From Absidia repens (Eukaryota > Mucoromycota > Mucoromycetes > Mucorales > Cunninghamellaceae), in the NCBI GenBank assembly GCA_002105175.1, contig MCGE01000008.1:1798001-1862000 (forward strand): DNA of 64,000 nt, written 5' to 3'. The notes beneath the pieces were generated by a model that saw only the letters and a program-made list of their open reading frames with translations, ran no database searches and had not been told where the DNA came from. Positions 46,314 through 58,466 of the stretch are shown here, in pieces (positions within the stretch are counted from its first letter, which is position 1; every line of letters begins with the position of its first letter). A program made the position numbers and the translations under genes.

Positions 46314-46636
46314 TGGATTTGATTTAGTTATTATAGTTTTATATTTTTTTCTTTCTTGTATATGAATAAATTTTTGTATGTATTAGAAATAAAGAATATA
46401 TATATATATTATCACAATTTATCGGTTTTTTATTATAGGGGAGGGGGGGACGGAAATGAAGATTGCCATTTTGAGATGGACATTCAAATTTTTTTTTTTC
46501 TTTCTTGACTACTTTTTCTTAAAAATTCTTTTTTTTTTTTTCCTTTGTCTCTCTTTTTTTTTTTTTATCTACTCCCCGAAAAATTTATTCCTTTACTCCA
46601 TCTATTATTTTACCTCTGATATTATTTGATCTCACC
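46314..46636. promoter_or_regulatory. Intergenic / promoter of the C2H2 gene
   Basis: The 3' flank of the LIM gene, then three T-rich runs (46490-46566) upstream of the ATG at 46637. No gene seen. Confidence 0.35.
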
Positions 46637-48472
46637 ATGTCGACTACTATGAAGAGCCCATCTACTCTTCCTGCTACAATATCACCTCTGCAACAACAAC
46701 AAGAAGAAGAACAACTTCGAAAAGAACACTGGCGTGGTGATTTGCCTCCTCCACCAAGCAATCTCACGTTTTGTCCACCGAATCAAGAAAGATACCCAAA
46801 CTCTTTGAATATCATTAACCGACATGGGAATCTTCTTTCTCTTATTGACGCGGTCTACCCTCCAACTATTTGTCAAATTTGTGATACCGAGCTGGCCTCT
46901 CCTGCTGAAACTGACCAACACTACCAAGCAAAGCATTCCCAGCAATCATTCCAATACAGCAACAAGAAATTCAAACCAAAGCAACGTTACCTTTGTTTGT
47001 CTCCTCACTGTGATCAAACCTTCCGGTCTCGTGGTCTCTTGCGCCTTCATATATCTACTTGTCATCTTGTGGATAACGAACAGGTACCAAAGACCGATCC
47101 TTTATATATGCTGTATGCGCCACCATCTCTTGTCGTTTCCTCGTCTTCTGATCTTCTCGGCAACTCAAATGTCAGCAATGGCGCTGGTGGTTCCCTCATG
47201 ATGATGCCTCAAAAACGCAAATATGAACGAAAACAGAAAACATGGAATCCTGTTGGCAAGTCTTCGTTACCTGGTCAAACAAACTTTACTCTAGCAGGTT
47301 CAGATATGAACATGGAACAACAGCCGCAACCAAAGCGTAGAGGACGCCCACCAAAAATCAAATCTGTCATGCCTCTTAGCAATATGATCAACAAAAACAA
47401 CACCACTCCCGTCATCAATAACAACAACAACAACAACAACGACAACACCTCCCCCATCAACAGCAATACCAACGGCAAGAAAAAGAGCAGCAGCAATGAC
47501 GATGTTATTGACCTCAATGGCAGCAACACCAACAACACCATCCCCATCAACGAACATGCCAGCAAATTTATTCGCCCTTCACCATCGATGATTACTTTCT
47601 CGTCATGCAGCCCTGGAAAGAAAAAGGAACCCAACAAGATCCAAGATCCTCTTGCAATGTCGTTGATGTCCAAATTTTCTGCAACGCCAAAGCCTGAACC
47701 AAAACCTCAATCACACTCTCAATCAAAGGCATTTCGAAAAGTTCAGCAAGACGCCCCTCAACGTGCCATCACCAACAACACCACTTCAATTCCCTCTTCT
47801 TCCTTCTCAACAACAACAACACCCACTGCAAGATCCAAAAATATTAGTCGATCTAATCTCTCTCAAACCTCCCAACGACTCTTAGCTGAAAGATACAACC
47901 CATTGGAATGCCCTGCATGTCAAATGACCTTCCAACGAAAAAAGAATGTGGCAAGACATCTCGCAACAGAACACGCTGGTGAAGAATGCTTTCAATGTAT
48001 CTACTCTGATTGCTACCATCCGAAACGGTTTTCTACAAGGGAAGGGTTGGTATATCATGTCCTACATTCACACGATACAAATGGTGCCGGCGGCTTCAAA
48101 ACCAACAAGATAACCAATGGTGGCGGTGGCAGTACTGAGGCGGGTAGCGATACAAGTGCAAGTGAACTGGCGATGATGGATAGCTCGGATACAGCTTCGA
48201 TGGATGACGATCACTACGACACAGTATTAGTACAACCAGGGAAGACGCAGGGTGATGATGATGATAATGATGATGGACATGACAATGATGATGATAGCAG
48301 CAACAGCAACTATAAACGGACCAGGAAAAATACCATGGAGAAGAAGGACCAACTACCAACACCAACCATTTTGACGACAAAAACAACAACAACAACAACA
48401 TCAAGGAAAACCAATGGAGTAACACCACATACGGCTACACCTTCTCAACGCGGACGCAAGAAACGATCCTAA
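46637..48472 (+). CDS. C2H2 zinc-finger protein with AT-hook (putative transcription factor)
   Basis: Single exon, 611 aa. Four finger-like units: CQICDTELASPAETDQHYQA KH, CLSPHCDQTFRSRGLLRLHI STCH, CPACQMTFQRKKNVARHLAT EH, and CFQCIYSDCYHPKRFSTREG with H..H. They sit in an N-terminal pair (about residues 80-140) and a C-terminal pair (about 425-480). An AT-hook core, PKRRGRPPKIK, lies between at about residue 235. The linkers are Asn-, Ser- and Thr-rich, and the C-terminal tail is acidic (DDDDNDDGHDNDDD) and ends in RGRKKRS, a possible nuclear signal. This fits a nuclear DNA-binding regulator; targets unknown. AATAAA lies at 48566. Confidence 0.85.
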   Translation: MSTTMKSPSTLPATISPLQQQQEEEQLRKEHWRGDLPPPPSNLTFCPPNQERYPNSLNIINRHGNLLSLIDAVYPPTICQICDTELASPAETDQHYQAKHSQQSFQYSNKKFKPKQRYLCLSPHCDQTFRSRGLLRLHISTCHLVDNEQVPKTDPLYMLYAPPSLVVSSSSDLLGNSNVSNGAGGSLMMMPQKRKYERKQKTWNPVGKSSLPGQTNFTLAGSDMNMEQQPQPKRRGRPPKIKSVMPLSNMINKNNTTPVINNNNNNNNDNTSPINSNTNGKKKSSSNDDVIDLNGSNTNNTIPINEHASKFIRPSPSMITFSSCSPGKKKEPNKIQDPLAMSLMSKFSATPKPEPKPQSHSQSKAFRKVQQDAPQRAITNNTTSIPSSSFSTTTTPTARSKNISRSNLSQTSQRLLAERYNPLECPACQMTFQRKKNVARHLATEHAGEECFQCIYSDCYHPKRFSTREGLVYHVLHSHDTNGAGGFKTNKITNGGGGSTEAGSDTSASELAMMDSSDTASMDDDHYDTVLVQPGKTQGDDDDNDDGHDNDDDSSNSNYKRTRKNTMEKKDQLPTPTILTTKTTTTTTSRKTNGVTPHTATPSQRGRKKRS

Positions 48473-50200
48473 TGCTGGCTTTATAGATTAGATTAGATTT
48501 TTTTTTATAGTTTTATAGTTATATATCTTTACCTTGCTTGTATTATATCACATTTTCTTTTTTTAAATAAAAAGCTCAATGAATATATATTTATATATTT
48601 ATATATGTATCTCATGTTGTCATTTTGATTCCTTATTGATGATTTCCCCTATATGATATATATATATATGGTGTGTGTGTGTGTTGATGATTTATCAATG
48701 GCATGAATTGTGTTGCAGTTTTTTGTACAACTATTCAGTGCTGGTGTGTAAAGATGGCACTTTTAATAATCTCATGACTCTTTTTTTTTTTTGCTGTCGA
48801 TCCTCCTTGTAGATTATCATGCCTCTTCCTATCCTATCCTTATCTATAGACTTTGTTTTTATTGCAATACCAAAATTAATAAATGAATCAAACGTTTAGT
48901 CAATCCTCGAAGACATCTTAGTAAATAATAGCAAAGGCAGATCAAATTCGCAAGGCGGGAAATGGCACGGCCTATACTTGTCACCGAATGGGCCCGAACT
49001 GTGGTCTGTGATTTCACTACTATGGGTAAAAAAGATACCTCTGAGGCGGAGTTGGGCTTTTTTTTATTTGGAAATTTCAGGGCTGGTTGTAATTGTATTT
49101 GTCATGAAATAAATAAATAAATAACAAAATTACAATGCTCCCACCATACCGAAACCATTTGACTTTTCACTATACATAGATATTTACTCCATTGCCTTCC
49201 GGAGGATTTTAGACACTTTCGGCAAACCACCTTGGAAACAAAACGCCTTTTCCGAGAAACTCGGCGTAGTACAAATCTTGGATTTCCAAAATGCTCTCGC
49301 GGAGCATCAGAGTGAATATTTTTGATTACGTTTAAATTATACAGCTCGTATATATTTCCACATAGAAACAACAATGGAAATAATCCATGGATTGTAAAGA
49401 AAACGACAATACCATAATCAAATTGAACTTCGTTTTCGCCCTGAAAAAGTGCGCTGACCAGAGTAAAACTAATCCGTGGCGGAGGGAGTGGGAGGGGAGG
49501 CAAATAGACATATATAAATGTCTTAGTATTTGAATGATTGCCAAGTGGGATTATATATTGATTGCTACTGCTTTCAAAGTGCCTTGGCAGCCCATCGAAC
49601 CAGAAGAAAAAAAAAAAAGGATCGGCGGGGATCAAAAATACTCTTTTTTTGGTAATAGGAACATGTCAAAAAGAATCTGGGAAGCGGATCGGATGCCTTT
49701 GGTTGGTAGTGGTTCTTTTTTCGTTGGCATCAGCCATTATACAAGTTACGTATATATATATATATGTGTGTGTGTGTATACCATATGAGTGTGATTGTCT
49801 CATGTCAGTATCATGGTCTATCTTTTGTACGTTTTAAAGCATAGTAACAAATCTGTGTAGACCCTTTTTATTGTACTCACTTATGATGCATCAAATTCAG
49901 GATTACTATATGGTTAATACACTGTTGAAGAATGAATGGACTTTGTTTACCTTTATTGAGGAAAATATTAATTTGGGAAGAAAAATATCATTTCTGTCAA
50001 ATTAAGACATGTGAGCGTGGAATTACACGTGGCTGACGATTTACTTGCGCCCAGTTCGGATTTGAAAATGAATTTTTTTTTAACACTTTCTTTCCCTCTT
50101 TTCTTCTTCTTCTTCGTTTTTACCGCCATCACTTCGCCTTTTATCCTCCTTATCCCTTATTTCCCTTTTCACCCTTCTTCTTCTTACCAAACCCAAACTC
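48473..50200. other. 1.7-kb intergenic region
   Basis: No supported gene. A minus-strand frame at 49102-49635 is long for this composition, with a basic patch near RKRRFVSKVVCRKCLK, but it has no ATG and no recognised motif. TA/TG microsatellites lie at about 48657-48683 and 49748-49780. CT-rich promoter sequence precedes 50201. Confidence 0.4.
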
Positions 50201-51652
50201 ATGGACCATGAATGCAATACAACAAAAGGATCGCTTCATGAAGAGAAACCTACATTGCGTCGTTGGTCCAATTGTTTCGGGCTTGTCAATAGATTTAGGC
50301 GTTTGAAGAACAGGTTTTCTTTGGCACAACCAAATACTGACTACGCTCAACAAAATAGCACTCGAAGTCATGGTAAAGTTTCTATTTTTTTTTATCGCCA
50401 TGATACTAATAGGTTCTTGTTTTCTTTAGTATATCCTCAGCATCAATTCCAGCGCCACCATTCAGCGACCACTATTGCCACTGACAGTCCATATATATCC
50501 AGCAACGAAACTATCGAGCACGATAATAGATCACCAACGACTGCCTACCACTTATCACTGTCAAACACCCCAACCTCCTCGCTTTCACCACCTCCTCGTC
50601 ATAGTCATCACCATTTCGGAAGGGCGGATTATGCTTTACATGATGTATCTGGATATTGTCAACGTGAATGCCAACCCTTAAACACTTCCACCTGTCACCG
50701 AGCACAAAAAATGACTTTGCGACTATCTTTGGATACAGAATCATATGATCAACAACAGTACAGCAATAGCAACAGCAACAATAGTGTGACAGATAGTTGT
50801 GTAGATGTGGCATCAATGACGGATTCCTTACGTATTTACCATGGCGCTGACTTGGGATCGACCTTACATGCTGAATCAAACTCAAGTACGATATCAAATT
50901 ATAGCTCGCTGGTAACTGACGCTCGCCCCGCTCCTCCTTGTCGTAGTGGTACATTGGGCCAGTATAAAACAATCAAGGATGAAACGTCTTTGCCACCTCC
51001 ATTACCATCCGCATCAACATCATCAACATCGTCATCCTCCAATCTCACGTCGATCGATATACCTTTGAAAGAACGCCGTCGACGACGAAGCCCATTGATG
51101 TTTGCCGATAACGACAAACTCACTCTACCAATACCTCGCAATGATATCATCAATATCCAATACAGCAACAATAGCAGTATGAACAGTAAACAAACGACTG
51201 GACTGGGCCCATCATCAGCGACTGCGGCAGGCAGTGTGGTACGTGCTTTGACACCTAACAGCGACGATTACAACGCCATACTGAAATCACGCGAAAAGGC
51301 CATGCAACAATTGGAAGGGATTCAGAAAGCCACCGGAAAAGTGGTCAGTATGGCTCGTATTGCACCAACACGATTATTGGACGAACAATTGAAGACTGAT
51401 GACAACGATACTTCCGCCCTTGTTCTTCAACAACAACAACAACAACAACAACGCACTGTCACGCCTACTATTACTCCTACCGGACCGTTATTGACATCAA
51501 CAACCACCGACTCCTCAAACAATGATAAAACTGTTGTGATTCCCGCTTTTTTACCCACCCCCTCCTCTTTCCCCCCTCCGCAACATCATCACCCTTCCCC
51601 ATCGGTTTACTTACCCTCCACTCCCAATTCCATGAATTCTTCTTATTTGTAG
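50201..51652 (+). CDS. Ser/Gln-rich protein of unknown function
   Basis: Exons 50201-50372 and 50430-51652 give 464 aa. The intron 50373-50429 is 57 nt (divisible by three) with a GATACTAATAG branch site and no in-frame stop, so retention would simply insert 19 residues. The protein is low-complexity: Ser/Thr/Pro tracts, a nine-Gln run (about 51430), and a basic patch KERRRRRSPLMF. One stretch looks ordered, DDYNAILKSREKAMQQLEGI then QKATGKVVSMARIAPTRLLD (about residues 345-385). No signal peptide or membrane segment. I recognise no family. It could be a phospho-regulated signalling or nuclear protein, but nothing decides. Confidence 0.7.
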   Translation: MDHECNTTKGSLHEEKPTLRRWSNCFGLVNRFRRLKNRFSLAQPNTDYAQQNSTRSHGKVSIFFYRHDTNRFLFSLVYPQHQFQRHHSATTIATDSPYISSNETIEHDNRSPTTAYHLSLSNTPTSSLSPPPRHSHHHFGRADYALHDVSGYCQRECQPLNTSTCHRAQKMTLRLSLDTESYDQQQYSNSNSNNSVTDSCVDVASMTDSLRIYHGADLGSTLHAESNSSTISNYSSLVTDARPAPPCRSGTLGQYKTIKDETSLPPPLPSASTSSTSSSSNLTSIDIPLKERRRRRSPLMFADNDKLTLPIPRNDIINIQYSNNSSMNSKQTTGLGPSSATAAGSVVRALTPNSDDYNAILKSREKAMQQLEGIQKATGKVVSMARIAPTRLLDEQLKTDDNDTSALVLQQQQQQQQRTVTPTITPTGPLLTSTTTDSSNNDKTVVIPAFLPTPSSFPPPQHHHPSPSVYLPSTPNSMNSSYL

Positions 51653-51996
51653 TTTCTTTTATACTGTGATCCCATCTTTCTCCCTTCATTGCTTTTTTTT
51701 TTTTTCTTTCTCTCTTTCTTTCCTTCATTTTGAATACATTTAAAATACAAATCACTGGCTGATTTATATTTTCATTTCTTTTACCAATAAAAAATCACTC
51801 CACCTTCCTCCGCCCAAATCACTCCATTGTCTCTCTTACCAAAAAGAAGTATGTTGCCGGAGTTGTAATCCAGCCAATCAATTGACTTTGTGGACTTTTT
51901 GTTTATAATGAAGTTTTTTCCCTGCCTCTCATTCACTCTCTCTCTTTTTCACTCTTACCCTTTTTTTTTTTAGTATATATCTATCTTCCCCCCAAC
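51653..51996. promoter_or_regulatory. Intergenic / SUMO promoter
   Basis: Between the Ser-rich gene and SUMO. T-rich tracts (51691-51722 and 51955-51970) and a TATATAT string just before the SUMO leader. No gene. Confidence 0.35.
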
Positions 51997-52487
51997 ATGA
52001 GTGACGTGCCTGAAAAAGTAGAAAAGAAGGAAGGCATCGCCTCCACGGAACATATCAATCTTAAAGTTGTAGGCAACGTAAGTTTTTACTTAAACACGGA
52101 TTTATTACCTGTGCATGGTACATGTACATAAATATGTATATATCTCATTCTTTTTTTTTTTCTTTTTTCTTTTAATAGGACAACAATGAAGTCTTCTTCA
52201 AGATTAAACGTACTACGCCTCTTCGCAAATTGATGGATGCTTACTGTGAACGTCAAGGCAAGAATCCTGGATCAGTGCGCTTTTTATATGATGGCAACCG
52301 CTTATTACCAACAAATACACCTGACGAAGTAAGTACTCACTGATCCTTATCATATATATATTGTACAAATACATTGCGTAGACTAAATATATAATTTTTT
52401 TTCTCTCTCTCTCGCTCTTTTTTTTAGTTGGAGATGGAAGATGGGGATAGCATTGACGTGATGGTGGAACAAATTGGTGGCTATTAG
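51997..52487 (+). CDS. SMT3: SUMO (ubiquitin-like modifier Smt3)
   Basis: Exons 51997-52077, 52179-52328 and 52428-52487 give 96 aa. HINLKVVGNDNNEVFFKIKR TTPLRKLMDAYCERQGKNP is the SUMO beta-grasp. SVRFLYDGNRLLPTNTPDEL, MEDGDSIDVMVEQIGGY gives the double glycine (94-95) used in conjugation, followed by a single Tyr that a SUMO protease must remove. The acidic, Lys-rich N-terminus (EKVEKKEG) may carry chain-forming lysines. SUMO modifies mostly nuclear proteins. AATAAA lies at 52661. Confidence 0.97.
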
Positions 52488-52915
52488 TGGCGAAAATATA
52501 TTACCTTTTAGTATATAGTGGATTTCACCTTTCCCTCTCACTCTCTCTTCGTTTTCTTTATCGCCAACTAGCTTATGTCTTCTTCCTCTCTCTCTCTCCC
52601 TCTCTCTTCTTTTTGCTTTTTTTCTTCTTCTTTTTTTTTTTTTTACTAAATCATTTTTACAATAAAAAAAAAAAAAAAACTCTGCATATCATACCTGTCT
52701 TTTGATCATGGTGAAGGTGGGTGTGGATGGGTTGGCGACTGGATAAAATAAGTTGATGTAATGCGTATCAATCACTATTGGGTGAGGGGTGGGGGTTGTC
52801 GGTCCGAATTTTATTATATTAGAGTTTTAGTGGCGGGCGATACACGTCTTTTGATTTTTCTATTTTTTCTTTATTTTTTATTTTTTTACGCTTCCTTTCA
52901 GTTTCAGAAACCAAC
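52488..52915. other. Intergenic, nothing recognised
   Basis: The SUMO 3' UTR, with CT runs and a 17-nt A run at about 52663, and the promoter of the Nudix gene. No further gene. Confidence 0.35.
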
Positions 52916-53865
52916 ATGCTACCTATCGAATCCAAAAAGCCTCTTACTTTGGTGTTCGCACTTGATCAAAAGAACAAAAAGGTAAAAAACTGATATCAAA
53001 GTCTTTTGGAGTTGGCGTCCAAGTGAAATGCGGGGCAACTCAATTTTTTTTTCTTCTTGATCTCTTTTTGCGGATAGATTCTACTTGGGATGAAAAAGCG
53101 TGGCTTTGGCATGAACAAGTTCAACGGTACAACCAACATTTGTGATATTCTTCAATACTGACACTCATGAACGCGTATTTTTCTTCTTCTTATTATTATT
53201 ATGACATATATATCTATAGGCTTTGGAGGCAAATTGGAACCAGGGGAAACGGTTTTACAAGCTGCACATCGTGAATTGACAGTATGCCATTTTCTTTTCT
53301 TTTTTCAAATCGCGACATGGGCCACTCACTTATTTTACTGTGTTCACCTTTTAGGAAGAAGCAATGATTGAAGCTCAAGATATGGATAAGATAGGCATCA
53401 ATTTCTTTACCTTTGAAGATGATCCTGTGGGTCTTGAAGTTCATGTTTACCTGGTCACAAAATTCAATGGGACTCCTACAGAGTAAGTAATATACTTTGT
53501 AGCTTTTTATTTTTTATTTTTTATCAAGAGATCGTATGTTCTTGGTTTTTGATGTGATCGTATCATTGTATAGAACTGAAGAAATGCGCCCTGAATGGTT
53601 TGATTACAACAACATCCCTTTTGAACAAATGTGGACAGATGATGCCCAATGGCTTCCTTATGCTCTTGATGAAAAACATTTTGTAGGTGAATTCCATTTT
53701 GCAAAGGTAAGCAGCAAAGCACCTAATGATAACGATGGATGATGTTGTACCACGCTGACTCTATATTATTTTTATTATTAGGATCAAAAAACGATATTGG
53801 CTCAAAAACTTGATATTGTGTCAAGCGCTCCTGTAGAATTTGATCTTAATCAACGCACTTTGTAG
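52916..53865 (+). CDS. Nudix hydrolase, MTH1/NUDT1-like
   Basis: Exons 52916-52981, 53078-53126, 53220-53281, 53355-53482, 53574-53706 and 53782-53865 give 173 aa. KKRGFGMNKFNGFGGKLEPG ETVLQAAHRELTEEAM is the Nudix box of MTH1-type enzymes, which hydrolyse oxidised purine nucleotides (8-oxo-dGTP, 2-OH-dATP) to keep them out of DNA and RNA. RPEWFDYNNIPFEQMWTDD and WLPYALDEKHFVGEFHF match the MTH1 substrate pocket (the WxxxxxIPxxxMWxDD segment). The catalytic GxxxxxE and RELxEE residues are present, but the glycine that normally follows EE-x is Met here. Six small exons split the box twice. It could be another Nudix subtype, but the MTH1 pocket residues argue for this call. Confidence 0.88.
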
Positions 53866-54243
53866 AATTAAAAAAATATATTCCTTTTTACCTTATACAG
53901 CCTTTTGATCGAATGGTATGGAATGTGTGCGTTTATGTGTGGTTTTTTTTGGGGAGAGGGTGGGGCTATTGTTAGTGTCGTTAGTACTAGTAGAGTTGTG
54001 GCAGGATTGGGTGGAATTTTTTATACCATATGTTTTTGACTCGAGCGGATTTAAAACGCCGCAGTTTGCTTTTTTATTACTTTTTATTTTTTTTCCTTTT
54101 TTCCTTTTTTTCTCATTTACACAGTTTGTGTTTGTCCATGATCCACTTCATTTGATATATATGCACATTACATAGTCACCAGACACATCTCTTTTTATTT
54201 GCATGATCCATAGACAATCACTGGTTGATTTACACTTCACACA
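53866..54243. other. Intergenic, promoter of SSK1
   Basis: The 3' flank of the Nudix gene and the upstream region of the Ssk1 homologue. T-rich (about 54065-54113). No gene seen; the frame at 53918 is noise. Confidence 0.35.
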
Positions 54244-57200
54244 ATGTCTGACTCCTCGCACACAATTCACCGTGATGATGCCCTACTATATACACCAAGA
54301 TCTTCTCTTGATCAGTCACGAAGTCGCTCCTCATCCTTATACTCTACAACTACCACTGCGAAAACAAACATAGAAACTTTGCAATCAACCACCGCTTTCG
54401 ACCTATCCGGTATCAATCTCGACGACCCTATTACTCCACTGGTCTTGGCATTGTCCTTTTCCCATTCGGAGACCAACAAGCACTTGTCAAGGGAACGACA
54501 CTTTTTGATGATACTGGCCTGTTGTCTTTGTTGCTGTGTTTGTGTCCATGTGTCTTGGCTGGTGTTGGCTTTTACTTGGTTGATCATGATGGTGACTTCT
54601 GTCTTCTTCCTATCGGTGGACCGGGCGCGTCTTTTTTGTCAAATTGGTCAATGCGGTGTGATCCTATCGTCTGCTATTCTTGTGCTTTATACCTATTTCC
54701 CGGCATCGACATTCGAACTGCCTTCCTTATTGAACAACATAGCCACTGGCGTTGCAAGCTTGTGGTCAAAGCAATGGCTCGCTTCGGTTATTACTGGTGA
54801 TGATCATGGGTTTACTGCTGCTGCTGCTGCTGCTTCTGGTGTTAGTGGTACAAAGGACCCTACTTGGTCATGGTTTCATGGGGTCGTATGGATGGGCTGT
54901 ATGGGATTGTTTCACGTGGTCCAACGCTTGTGTGACATTCAAGATGATGAAAAGCAGGTGGCCGAACAACAACAATGCGAAGCGCAACGTCAAGTCGACC
55001 AGTATTTGGAGGAGGTGGCTGGTATTCGTGAACGCTTTGTCGACACTCTCGCCCGCGAAATTCAAGAAGCGACAATGATGGTCATGTCAACTTTGGAACA
55101 ATTCTCACCTATCACCATTCTCAATAATACACATGAACTGCTTAGTCCTTGCAGTATGCCTATTCCTATCACGAACATCTCAGCTATTCATACAACAATC
55201 AATGAAATCGGTCATATTGGCTCTCACCTTCATTTGGTATCAAAACTATTGCGGCGGGAACATGCTTGTGTCAGCTCGATGTGCCGTGATTTCGATATTG
55301 GGGAAATGATTCAAACTGTCGGCGATGCTCTGGCTGCTATTGCTTCGAAAATTGGCGTTTCAGTTATTCTTTACCATATGGACAATGGACTCCACTGTAT
55401 CAATGTATTGGGTGATGAGGATGCAATCAAACATGGTATCATTTGCGTAAGTATCTTTACTATCATTGCTCAGTTCATCAAATACTCATACTAATACCCG
55501 TTTATCATTTTTAGCTTTTACGGAATATCATGGAGGGTTGTACGCCTGGCGCATGCATTGAAGTTGGATTGAATGCGGAGTCACATGGATCGGATAGAGT
55601 ACAAATTACCTTCGACATCACTCAGACAAGATCTCATGCTATTCCTCATGGTGTACCAAATACGGAATTATCACTCTCTGTTTATACAACTGAACTGATA
55701 AGATACTCTGGCGGAATATTATCAGTGGATAAGATCAATGAAACAAGCACTCGCTATTTGGTTCTTTACGACTTGCAATCTGGATCCGACAATGTACGAC
55801 GCCGACTTATCATGGAACGCTCCATTCATGATCTTCGAAATAATATCCAATATGCTAGCGAACCAACATTGATGGAACTGATCGAATTTGTTGGAAAACT
55901 CAAAGGGATGCGGATGATTCTTTATGCTGCCGAAAAAAGTGTCTTTGCCAAACATTTGACAAGTTGCCTGGCGAGTTGGAATGTCGACATCAGTCATATG
56001 CCCACCAATGCTGCTGCCTCTATCAATACACCAACTTCCTTCTTCAATTTGTCTATGAATAGCCCTATGGTACTTGGAAATGCTTCATCTCCGGCATCCA
56101 ACTCGTCTTCGGTTATGTCTGGATCCACCCCAACTACACATAAAGCACCAACACCAGTCACTGAAGAAGATCATATTCATTCTATCCCGCCAGCATTTTT
56201 GTTGATTGACGATGATATACCTACTTTGGAACGCCAATTACAAGATTTTAAAAACCAACAGCTGCAACAACAACAACAACAGCAACAGCAACAGCAACAA
56301 CAATTCACCCCGACTACGCCTTCTTATTTTGCACCAATGTTATCTGCGCAACAAGAGCCGACTAGCAAACGTCACCGTCGTCAACAACAACAAAAAACCA
56401 TTGCTATTATCTACTTCTCATATCTGAAAGATTACCGAAAAGTACGTGAAGTGATTTTACAAAACTCTTCAACAAGTGTCTACCCACCAAGTGTCTTCAT
56501 TGTCCCAAAACCTTCAGGTCCTCGACGTTTTTTGACCGCTCTCCATTCTGCTTGGCTGGATGCTATTGTGGATCCTCAGTTTGCTCCTATGGCTACGTCT
56601 CCTTCAAATCACCCTACTCGAATGTCAACACCGACCGGTATTTATCCACCAACGACGCCGAATGCAGACATCAAACGTGTCTCACCAGCACCACGATCAG
56701 ACGAAGGGAATTATTTTGCTCCTCGGCATTCTTCTAATAGTGTCAGTAGTACTGGCAGTGGCGGCGGTGGCACCAGTGGAAGCGGCGCAAAATCAAATCA
56801 ATCTCCTTCGTCAGTTGGTAGTCGATCACCCTCCTCCCACCGACGATTAAGGTCTCATTCAAACGCATCTCCTAACAACAACAACAACAGGCGCATGGTT
56901 GATTTGTCCTTCTCGACGACTGAATCGGATCGCCCTACACTTGGTACTACTCCAGCAGACTCTGTGGGCAATGATATATTAGAATCTCAAGATGCTAGTG
57001 CCCTTCGGATTTCCGTCACACCTTCCCTCTCAGCAAACAATAGTTCCAATACGACCCCACAACAGCAACATCAACAATCTCTGGCAGATCAATCACTACT
57101 GAATAACGACATTGACTCAAATAAGGCACCAACCTTATTATCTGAACCACCTATTGGAACAACACCCGATGATGCGCAACAATCACAGCAATCTCTGCAG

Positions 57201-58433
57201 GAAAATCAAGAAAAGAATAGCGGCGTTTCTTCTCCACCTTTACCGATGGCCGGTCCATCAACGATAGAAACGCCTTCTTCTTCCATGGTTACACCTGACC
57301 CTGCATTGACGGCTGCAACACCTACGACAACTTCAACACCAGCAGCAGAGGCAGCAACACCCCCACCACCGAAACGCAATTTGAAATTCAAAATCAGCAA
57401 CCGAAAGAAGAAAGACAAGAAACATTCTTCGTGGTGGAGTCCTCCTATTAAAGTACTTATTGTGGAAGGTAAGACAGAAGAAGAAGAAGAAGAAGAAAAA
57501 AAAAGGGGGGGAAGGGGGAGGGAAGAGTAATATATATCTGACTTGAAAACTTTATACCTAGACAACATGATTAATCAAGCTATCTTATCCACCTGGATGA
57601 AAAAACATGATATCAAATTTGAAGTCTCAAGTGATGGGAAACAAGCTCTTGAAAAATGGAAAAAAGGTGGTTTCCATCTTATTTTGGTAATGATAGTAGA
57701 AAAGAAAAAAGGGAAGAATTAGTTTCTGATTTTTGTTTTTGCTTGAATATAACTAGATGGATATTCAATTGCCAGTGATGAGTGGTATTGATGCTACCAA
57801 GATGATCCGTGCCATTGAAAAAGAAGAAAACATTGGTGTCCTTCCTAGCAAGTGGGATGAATCGGAGCGTGGGGAGGAACACAGCAATGACACAGTACTA
57901 CAAACATCTCCATCGTCGTCATCGTTATTGTCATCATCGACACTAGAGGAAAAATCAAGCTCGGCAACATCGTCATCATCATCATCACAACGAACACCAA
58001 GTAAAGCGTCGTCCACAGCAACCATGACATCCACAACATTCCAGTCCCCGGTGATCATTGTCGCATTGACCGCATCATCCCACGAATCGGACAGACAAGC
58101 GGCCTTGGCAGCTGGATGCAACGACTTTTTAACCAAGCCAGTCAGTTTGGAATGGCTGGAAAAGAAAATCATGGAATGGGGTTGTATGCAAGCTCTCATT
58201 GATGTAGAAGGATGGCGACAATGGAAACGTTCGACCACGACAAGTACGCTCACAACAACTGCGTCTTTGGCGGCCAACAATAATAGTACGATGATGACAA
58301 ACCCATCCTCGTCATTGGACAAGACACTGGCGCTTTTGAAATCATCTCGGAAAGGAGGATCCTCAGCATTAGCAACAGCATCACCGAAACAAAAACGACT
58401 CGTTAACAAACCATCATTATCAGCACCATCGAC

Positions 58434-58466
<33 letters not shown>

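Noticed and set aside
49102..49635. A 177-codon minus-strand frame
   Set aside because: No ATG start and no recognisable domain. The first third is Phe-rich from a T tract.
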